Notes under the pieces: model-generated
Seen by the model: the letters and a program-made list of their open reading frames with translations, nothing else
What the model was told of the DNA's origin: nothing
Database searches by the model: none
From: Candidatus Roizmanbacteria bacterium
Lineage (GTDB): Bacteria; Patescibacteriota; Microgenomatia; UBA1406; GWC2-37-13
DNA: 6,378 nt
Reading direction: 5' to 3'
Assembly (NCBI GenBank): GCA_016186235.1
Contig: JACPMD010000119.1
Span: 2,319-8,696, forward strand
In this document: piece after piece, positions 1 to 5,113 of the stretch
Numbering within the stretch: the first letter of the stretch is position 1
How the letters are laid out: each line of letters starts with the position of its first letter
Made by a program: the position numbers and the translations under genes

Positions 1-869
1 TGATTGTATGCATTTATAATATGTCTGGAAAGTATAGAAAAGGCTTCGTCTGATTTTTCATAATCTTTTTTTATCGATTGAAGAATTTGAATGATTTCTT
101 TTGCTTTAGATTGAATTCGTTGTCCTTCAAAAGACATGAGTATCGCTTTCATATATGCATAAAAACTCATAGGAGATACAGGTAAAACTCTTCTTTTTCC
201 TGCATAGTCAAAAAGATCAGCGTCGTTTATAATCTCGTAATATACCGACTCGGAAGGAATATACATGAGGGCATAATCGACAGTCGCCTCCGTTACTACG
301 ATATATTTTTTGGCAATATCTTCGACATGTTTTCTGACGTCTCGCACAAACTCTTTCCTTATTTTTTCTTTTTCAAAAGCTATTGTCGTTTTCATCATTC
401 TGCGAAAATTTTCTATGGGAAATTTAGAATCTATAGGTATAATCCCTTGAGACGTCATGATCGCCGCGTCGACTCGCTCGCCGTTTTTAAAAGTATATTG
501 AAGTTTATAAGAACCTTTAGGAAAGTGTTGAGATAAAAGTTCTTTTAAAACTTGTTCGCCAATATTGCCGCGAAGTTTGGGAGAACGTAAGAATTCCTGT
601 AACTCTTGCATTGACCTGCCAATTTCAGAGAATTCCCCTATATTTTTTTGCACCTGTGCGATTACTCTGGTCGCATTATCAAGCCTGCTGTTGAATTGTT
701 TCATATGTTCGTTGAGTCTTTGATCAACACTTGCAGTTGAAGTTTTGAGCCAATCCACAAGCTCGCTTGATACTTTTGTTTTTTCCTCGATTTTATTGAG
801 CCACAAGCGGATGATAAAAAGAACAAGAAAAATCGCGCCAATGAAGAAGCCGAGGAACAATGGGTTCAC
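1..869 (-). CDS. rmuC: RmuC family DNA recombination protein, N-terminal part (C-terminus beyond window)
   Basis: Reading from a GTG at 869-867 gives 289 codons with no stop before the window edge, so this is an N-terminal fragment. A hydrophobic segment (about residues 4-24, starting NPLFLGFFIGAIF) predicts a membrane anchor. It is followed by a charged, probably coiled-coil stretch (about 25-95). The RmuC core then begins with LRGNIGEQVL (99-108), ERVDAAI (131-137), PIDSKFP (145-151), MYIPSESVYYE (202-212) and VLPVSPMSFYAYM (228-240), all typical of the family. The D134 and D147-S-K149 arrangement fits the PD-(D/E)xK-like nuclease fold proposed for RmuC; that assignment is inference. RmuC is known to limit inversions and rearrangements at repeats, and its exact reaction is unsettled. 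An in-frame TAA at 881-879 lies just upstream and no ATG fits, so GTG is the only sensible start. It follows the DHH gene by 27 nt on the same strand. Family assignment is secure. Confidence 0.93.
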   Translation of the reverse strand, partial: MNPLFLGFFIGAIFLVLFIIRLWLNKIEEKTKVSSELVDWLKTSTASVDQRLNEHMKQFNSRLDNATRVIAQVQKNIGEFSEIGRSMQELQEFLRSPKLRGNIGEQVLKELLSQHFPKGSYKLQYTFKNGERVDAAIMTSQGIIPIDSKFPIENFRRMMKTTIAFEKEKIRKEFVRDVRKHVEDIAKKYIVVTEATVDYALMYIPSESVYYEIINDADLFDYAGKRRVLPVSPMSFYAYMKAILMSFEGQRIQSKAKEIIQILQSIKKDYEKSDEAFSILSRHIINAYN

Positions 870-884
870 TATATCATTTTAGCA
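870..884 (-). promoter_or_regulatory. Extended -10 promoter, probably leaderless, for rmuC
   Basis: On the minus strand TGCTAAAAT (884-876) is an extended -10 element: TGn followed by TAAAAT, 5 of 6 matches to TATAAT. Exactly six bases (GATATA) separate it from the GTG start of rmuC, so the expected transcription start falls on the start codon itself. The region 17 bp upstream (TTCTCT, 904-899) is a poor -35, as is common for extended -10 promoters. There is no Shine-Dalgarno sequence in the gap. This is inferred from sequence only; AT-rich DNA yields chance -10 matches. Confidence 0.45.
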
Positions 885-896
885 GAAAGAGATGAT

Positions 897-1823
897 TTAG
901 AGAAGACTTCCGCCTCCGCCGCGGAAGATTTTTGGCTTGAGCCAGTCTTGAGGAGTTTGCTGTTCTTGAGCTTGAGGTTCTTTTTCGACGCCTTCGATAG
1001 GTTTGACCGTTCTTCTTTCAAACATGGGAGCCTTTTTTGTAGGTTGGAACGGACCATTTTGTCCGAGAGGAGCGACAGGCTTTCTGAATACTTTTTTGAT
1101 CGCGCCCATTCTCAAAAGCGTTGCGATGTGTTCGAAAGTATCGGCATTTACCGAATAAGAGGTAAAGTTATTTGTTGCAGATGCGATACCAGCATATAAA
1201 TTCGTTGCAATATCACGGTCAATTTCGACCTGTAAATTTTGTAAAAGTTTAAGAATAAGTTCTGAAATCGATGACGACGTCTTTTCGACGAAATTTATCG
1301 TCCCAAAAAAGCTATTGGTAAGGTGGCGGTCGATATTGACGATATCCCTACCCTGAAACTGCTTTTCATTGTCTCTGTAAACTGTGCCTAGACTATTTAA
1401 AGTTGGTGAGTCCAGGACAATTATGAAGTCGAGCAAACCTCCGGTATATGAATACTTTACTTGGTTAGGTTCTAGTTTAGGAAACCCTTGGCGTGGCGCA
1501 ACGATAAGATTGAACATGTTTCCTTGGATATTGTAGTCAACCTTGTCAATTGAGCCGTCAGTGTATGGGAAGGATACTACTAGGCTATCTCCTCCGGTTG
1601 TCATGTTTGACTGAATTTTGTCTGATGCTATAAGATCAGTTTTCTGTTTGATTTCCTCGCACGTGATCGAGACAGTCTTACCTAATTTATGAAGGCCTAA
1701 GTAAAGGGCGCTAGCAGCTGCTATGGCATCGACGGTAGGATTGGCGGGGAGTACGATTGACCCGCTCGTACCTTTTTGCAGTACTTCTTGGATTCGACTG
1801 AATGACTGGTCGTGGGTATTCAT
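897..1823 (-). CDS. DHH-family (NrnA/RecJ-like) protein with degenerate active site, 308 aa
   Basis: The fold signature is that of the DHH phosphoesterases: ANPTVDAIAAASAL (27-40) sits where the family has H-x-x-x-D-x-D-A; IIVLDSP (134-140) carries the second-motif Asp; NIDRHLTNSFFG (163-174) replaces NIDHHxxNxxFG; and GIASATNNF (212-220) replaces the usual GIxxDTxxF. By eye the first-motif His and first Asp are P26 and T30, the first His of DHH is R166, and the fourth-motif Asp is A216. Only D32, D138, D165 and H167 remain, so metal-dependent hydrolysis of nanoRNA or pAp (the NrnA role) is unlikely. The usual C-terminal DHHA1 domain is missing. After about residue 248 there is a Pro/Gln/Glu-rich, probably disordered tail ending in DWLKPKIF plus a glycine run. 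The gene begins 1 nt after infB, in the slot nrnA takes near infB in many Firmicutes and Actinobacteria. An in-frame TAA just upstream fixes the ATG. Role unknown; a binding or scaffold function is inference. Confidence 0.8.
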   Translation of the reverse strand: MNTHDQSFSRIQEVLQKGTSGSIVLPANPTVDAIAAASALYLGLHKLGKTVSITCEEIKQKTDLIASDKIQSNMTTGGDSLVVSFPYTDGSIDKVDYNIQGNMFNLIVAPRQGFPKLEPNQVKYSYTGGLLDFIIVLDSPTLNSLGTVYRDNEKQFQGRDIVNIDRHLTNSFFGTINFVEKTSSSISELILKLLQNLQVEIDRDIATNLYAGIASATNNFTSYSVNADTFEHIATLLRMGAIKKVFRKPVAPLGQNGPFQPTKKAPMFERRTVKPIEGVEKEPQAQEQQTPQDWLKPKIFRGGGGSLL

Positions 1824-1824
1824 A

Positions 1825-3282
1825 CTACAGGATAGATTTTACCATATCACCCACCCGTATGTCAAGCTGGGGGTTGAATATCATGCCTGCTTCTTGGTCT
1901 TTTTTGACCTCATTCATTGATTTAGCCCTGATTTTGAGGGATACAAGCTTAGTTTTGCCCAGAAGTTTGTTTTGACGATGGATTTCAATTGGATCAGAAA
2001 GATTAATCTTTCCTTTATTGACGCGTACTCCAAAGACTTTTTCCTGACCGATTATGAATGTTGCAAGTACTTTAGCCTCACCCTTAAGATTTCGTTCTTT
2101 TTCTTCCTTTTCCTTGAGGAGGTCGGCGACTTCTCCGAGCTCTTCCAAGAGCTCATAGATTATATTGTAGGTCTTAATTATGATTTTCTCTTGTTTAGCA
2201 AGGTCTTTAACCTCTGGTGCGATTGCGACGGCAAAACCAATAACGATTGCTTTTGAAGTTTTAGCAAGAAATATGTCTGATTTATGGATTTCGCCAACCC
2301 CTTTCAGTACTATTTCAATGTTTTCATTTTTTTCTAAACTGTTTGAAACAGCCTCCAGACTCCCTTGCGAGTCTGTTTTTATAATAAGAGCAAGCCTACG
2401 CTTTTTTTCCTGCGGTTGGAGTAATGTGTCGATACTAAATTCCTTCGTTATTAATGGAGGTGTCTTTTTTTCTTTTTGAACACTCTCGGTTGTCTGACCT
2501 GAGATAACTGTTCCTACCTCAGGCATATGTTCGAAACCAAAGATTTCGACCGGTTTTGAGGGAGTAATGACTTTGAGAGTTTTTCCTAGATCATCTGACA
2601 TTGATCTTACTTTTGCTTTTTGAGGACCAATATAGAGCGTGTCTCCGACTTTAATCGTGCCGTCTTTGATGATAATGCTAAGAACGATGCCTCTTTTATC
2701 TTTCTTTGTTTCTATAATATGAGCCCGAGGGGGATTTTTTTCATCGAAGGTTAGATTACTCTCAGCAGCGAGTAAAAGTATAGCTTCTAAGAGCTCGTTT
2801 ACGCCCTTCCCTGTTTTGGCTGATAATTGTATTACCGCTACAGTACCACCTTTTCCTTCAACTATTACTTCATGTTTCATCAGATCGTTCTTCACCTTTT
2901 CAGGGTTTGAGTCGGGTAGGTCGATCTTGTTAAGAGCAATGACGAAAGGTATTTTTGCAGCTTTAATATGAGAAATTGACTCGATAGTTTGAGGCATCAC
3001 CGAATCTTTTGCGTCAATGACGAGAACAGCAATATCTGCAACATTGGCGCCCCTTGCTCGGAGCATTGAAAAGGCCTCATGTCCAGGGGTATCTATAAAG
3101 GTGATTTTGTCTGTTTTGTAGTCTTTGATGCCGGTGGAAATTTCATAGGCACCTATATGTTGAGTAATTCCTCCATATTCTTTCGTTGTTATATGGCTTT
3201 TTCTAATATAGTCTAAAAGAGTAGTTTTACCGTGGTCGACATGACCCAATATAGCAACGATGGGAGGACGTGGTTGTAACAT
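1825..3282 (-). CDS. infB: Translation initiation factor IF-2, short form lacking N-terminal region, 485 aa
   Basis: IF2 is the GTPase that brings initiator formyl-Met-tRNA to the 30S subunit and promotes subunit joining. The G domain starts almost at the N-terminus: G1 GHVDHGKT (13-20), switch I GGITQHIGAY (37-46), G3 DTPGHE (64-69), G4 NKID (118-121), G5 SAK (154-156). Domain II follows (about 187-262), then domain III with TDSQGSLEAV (303-312), a charged linker helix (about 375-400) and the C2 domain (about 400-485). At 485 residues it lacks the N-terminal part that makes many bacterial IF2s 700-900 residues long. This is not a start error: an in-frame TGA lies at 3336-3334 and no ATG, GTG or TTG occurs between it and the ATG. 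In C2 the conserved Cys of the GCxV and ECG motifs read V419 and A465. It lies 8 nt after nusA and 1 nt before the DHH gene, in one operon. Identity is certain. Confidence 0.98.
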   Translation of the reverse strand: MLQPRPPIVAILGHVDHGKTTLLDYIRKSHITTKEYGGITQHIGAYEISTGIKDYKTDKITFIDTPGHEAFSMLRARGANVADIAVLVIDAKDSVMPQTIESISHIKAAKIPFVIALNKIDLPDSNPEKVKNDLMKHEVIVEGKGGTVAVIQLSAKTGKGVNELLEAILLLAAESNLTFDEKNPPRAHIIETKKDKRGIVLSIIIKDGTIKVGDTLYIGPQKAKVRSMSDDLGKTLKVITPSKPVEIFGFEHMPEVGTVISGQTTESVQKEKKTPPLITKEFSIDTLLQPQEKKRRLALIIKTDSQGSLEAVSNSLEKNENIEIVLKGVGEIHKSDIFLAKTSKAIVIGFAVAIAPEVKDLAKQEKIIIKTYNIIYELLEELGEVADLLKEKEEKERNLKGEAKVLATFIIGQEKVFGVRVNKGKINLSDPIEIHRQNKLLGKTKLVSLKIRAKSMNEVKKDQEAGMIFNPQLDIRVGDMVKSIL

Positions 3283-3289
3283 AACGTCT

Positions 3290-3295
3290 ATTATA
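3290..3295 (-). promoter_or_regulatory. Candidate -10 element before infB, overlapping the nusA stop codon
   Basis: The minus strand shows a perfect TATAAT (3295-3290) that includes the nusA TAA stop and ends 7 nt before the infB ATG. That spacing would start a transcript at or one base before the ATG, giving a leaderless infB mRNA. There is no TGn extension and no -35-like hexamer at 16-18 bp upstream (AAGAAC, AGAACC, GAACCC). The element could be a chance product of codons for Val-stop. The 8-nt gap has no Shine-Dalgarno sequence. Confidence 0.3.
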
Positions 3296-4310
3296 CCGCT
3301 TTCTCTTCCTTGGGTTCTTCTTTTTTGACTGCTTCAGTTTTTTCTTTCTCTGAAGTTTGTATTGGAGCTTGAATGATATCGATGTCAAACTCGGTCAGCC
3401 TTGAGGCTAAATTAACGTTTATTCCTTTTGATCCTATGGCGAGTGGAGCCTGTGATTCGTCAACATGTACTTTGGCTTTGTTATTTTTATCGTCCAATTC
3501 TACGTTGTTGATTTTGGCAGGCGAGAGGGCAGAGATTAAAAAGAGTTTGGAGTCTTTATTCCACTGAATGATGTCAATTTTTTCCAATCCACCTAATTCA
3601 TCTGTGACTGTTTGCACTCTTACTCCCTTTTGTCCTACACAGGCTCCTACTGGATCAACTCCGCCCTGCGAGCTTGTAACCGCAATCTTGGCTCGTTCTC
3701 CCGGCTCCCTAACTACCTTCTTTATCTGAACAGTGCCGTTAACAATTTCGGGAACCTCTCTCTTAAAAAGCGCTTCAATGAGTCGAGGATCGATGCGAGA
3801 AACAATAATCCTGGAATGCTCAAATTTGTCCTCAGAAATTTCTTTTAAATAAACTACAAAGGTATCATTTACTTGGTATCGCTCTGCTTTGATTTGTTCT
3901 TCCTTAGGGAGCACAGCTTCAGTTTTTCCGATATCCAAGTAAGCATTGTAGCCATCATATCGGATAACCCTTCCTTTAATAATGGCTCCAATTTGAGATT
4001 TATAATGAGAAATGACGGTCTTTTTTTCGGCTTCTCGAATTTTTTGCAGGATAACCTGTTTAGCGGTTTGAGCCGCGATGCGGCCAAAACCTGGAGGAGT
4101 AATATCTTTTCCGTCTTTAAATATCTTTGTTTCTCCGGTATCTTTACTTACTTTTGCTTGTATAGTTTCCTCGAACTCGTTTGGATATTCTTTTTTATAT
4201 GCAGCCAAAATAGCAGCTTCAATTGAAGCGATGACATCCTCAGGAGAAATTCCTCGCTCGGTTGCAACTTGATTTAAGGCCAAAGCAAACTCAGTCTTGA
4301 CAATAGTCAT
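3291..4310 (-). CDS. nusA: Transcription termination/antitermination factor NusA, 339 aa
   Basis: NusA binds RNA polymerase and nascent RNA, affecting pausing, intrinsic termination and transcription-translation coupling. Domains in order: the RNA-polymerase-binding N-terminal domain (about 1-105, with IAAQTAKQVILQKIREAE at 78-95), an S1 domain (about 107-172, GRVIRYDGYNAYLDIG), KH1 with VDPVGACVGQKGVRVQ (218-233) and the GQKG loop at 226-229, and KH2 with LAIGSKGINVNLASRL (290-305). There are no C-terminal acidic repeats of the E. coli type, which is normal outside Proteobacteria. The protein ends instead in a Lys/Glu-rich tail (about 319-339). KH1 reads GGLEKIDII, one residue longer than the usual GEKIDI. 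The ATG is fixed by an in-frame TGA at 4325-4323. It is first in the nusA-infB-DHH-rmuC run and follows rplY by 62 nt; the rimP gene usually found upstream is not there. Expression probably comes from the promoter at 4317-4345, with possible read-through from rplY. Confidence 0.97.
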   Translation of the reverse strand: MTIVKTEFALALNQVATERGISPEDVIASIEAAILAAYKKEYPNEFEETIQAKVSKDTGETKIFKDGKDITPPGFGRIAAQTAKQVILQKIREAEKKTVISHYKSQIGAIIKGRVIRYDGYNAYLDIGKTEAVLPKEEQIKAERYQVNDTFVVYLKEISEDKFEHSRIIVSRIDPRLIEALFKREVPEIVNGTVQIKKVVREPGERAKIAVTSSQGGVDPVGACVGQKGVRVQTVTDELGGLEKIDIIQWNKDSKLFLISALSPAKINNVELDDKNNKAKVHVDESQAPLAIGSKGINVNLASRLTEFDIDIIQAPIQTSEKEKTEAVKKEEPKEEKAV

Positions 4311-4316
4311 AGCGTA

Positions 4317-4345
4317 ATTGTATCAAAGATGGCTTGAATTGCCAA
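4317..4345 (-). promoter_or_regulatory. Sigma-70-type promoter for nusA, predicted leaderless
   Basis: On the minus strand the -35 box is TTGGCA (4345-4340, 5 of 6 to TTGACA), the spacer is exactly 17 bp, and the -10 box is TACAAT (4322-4317, 5 of 6 to TATAAT) preceded by TGA at 4325-4323, an extended -10. Only six bases (TACGCT) separate the -10 box from the nusA ATG, which puts the expected +1 on the A of the ATG. The transcript would have no leader and there is no Shine-Dalgarno sequence. A short inverted repeat, GCTTG/CAAGC (4347-4343 and 4336-4332), overlaps the -35 box. All of this is predicted from sequence. Confidence 0.65.
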
Positions 4346-4372
4346 GCATAATTTGAGCTTTTGAGGGGACTC

Positions 4373-5113
4373 TTACTTCTTCCTTTCCTGAGGTTTTGGT
4401 GGAGGTGATTTTTGTGGAGGTTGAGGTTTCGGAGTCTCTTCAGCAGGTTTGGTTTCAACAGCGGGTTTTGCGCCTTCTTCTTCGGTTACTGCACCTTCCT
4501 CAGGTTTAGCCGTAATGACTTCGGGAGTCGCAGGCGGCACTGTTTCTGGTGTTACGCTCTCTTCTTTATGTTCGACAATAGAAACGACTACTTTATCAGA
4601 AGGATCTTTGATCTCATATTTTTCGGATTTTTTTAGATCAGCAACTTTAATTTCTTGGCCGATTTCTTTAAGCCGTGATATGTCAACTTCTATAAATGGA
4701 GGAATGTCTTGCGGAAGAGACTCAACGAGTAGCGTATTTGATAAGGTAAGAAGTATCCCTCCTTTTTGAGCGACAGCTTCTGATTGACCAATGACTTTTA
4801 CCGGTACATGTGTCTGAATCTTTTTCTTCAAATCGATTTTTCTAAAGTCGACATGCAATATTATATCGCTGACCGGATGATGTTGGACGTTTTTAATAAG
4901 GACCGGCAATTCATTTTTATCAAGATTTAAATAGACGACGCCTGTTTCTCTTACTATTTTATACGCATGCGTAAAATCTTTATAGTTTACGCTTACCGAT
5001 TGTGATTTAAATTCAGGTCCATAAATAGAGCCTGGTACCAATCCCTCTCTCCTTAATTTTTTCACTTTTTTTCCGACGACGGTCCGTGGTTGGACCTGTA
5101 GATTTACTTTCAT
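4373..5113 (-). CDS. rplY: 50S ribosomal protein L25/general stress protein CTC, 246 aa
   Basis: L25 binds 5S rRNA in the large ribosomal subunit. The N-terminal 5S-binding domain (about 1-92) has GKKVKKLRREGLVPGSIYG (14-32) and VQHHPVSDIILHVDF (76-90), hallmarks of the family. The second, TL5/CTC-type beta domain (about 95-182) has the GGILL (118-122), ESLPQDIPPFIEVDIS (131-146) and KVADLK (156-161) signatures. Beyond about residue 183 comes a low-complexity tail, first Pro/Glu/Thr-rich and then Pro/Lys-rich, ending KPQERKK; CTC proteins often carry a variable acidic tail, but this one turns basic. The ATG overlaps the TGA of the upstream DUF4012 gene by 4 nt (ATGA), so translational coupling is likely, and no Shine-Dalgarno sequence is evident. 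It is followed after 62 nt by nusA, with no clear terminator between. Confidence 0.97.
   Translation of the reverse strand: MKVNLQVQPRTVVGKKVKKLRREGLVPGSIYGPEFKSQSVSVNYKDFTHAYKIVRETGVVYLNLDKNELPVLIKNVQHHPVSDIILHVDFRKIDLKKKIQTHVPVKVIGQSEAVAQKGGILLTLSNTLLVESLPQDIPPFIEVDISRLKEIGQEIKVADLKKSEKYEIKDPSDKVVVSIVEHKEESVTPETVPPATPEVITAKPEEGAVTEEEGAKPAVETKPAEETPKPQPPQKSPPPKPQERKK

Noticed and set aside
869..1057. Minus-strand 62-residue frame overlapping the end of the DHH gene
   Set aside because: It is Lys/Ser-rich shadow sequence in another frame of the DHH tail. The rmuC start lies at its end in a different frame.
1836..1844. TGGTAAAAT before the DHH gene as a fourth short-leader promoter
   Set aside because: It lies inside the infB coding sequence (Met-Val-Lys codons), 12 nt before the ATG, with spacing unlike the other three and no -35 seen. 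Chance is likely.
4332..4347. Inverted repeat GCTTG/CAAGC between rplY and nusA as an intrinsic terminator or operator
   Set aside because: The stem is only 5 bp, is not GC-rich, and no T-run follows on the minus strand. It overlaps the -35 box, so an operator is conceivable, but such a short repeat is expected by chance.
4390..4440. Tandem repeat in the 3' end of rplY
   Set aside because: The CCTCCAC-like repetition only encodes the Pro/Lys-rich tail and is too short and imperfect to call a repeat element.
327..4769. Plus-strand open frames (for example 948-1199, 2180-2479, 3873-4226, 4449-4769)
   Set aside because: They are antisense to well-supported conserved genes, show no recognisable domains, and have compositions typical of mirrored frames.
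5110..5112. Alternative genetic code (TGA as glycine) suggested by a CPR origin
   Set aside because: TGA cleanly ends the DUF4012 gene at its overlap with rplY, and no conserved protein here needs TGA read-through.
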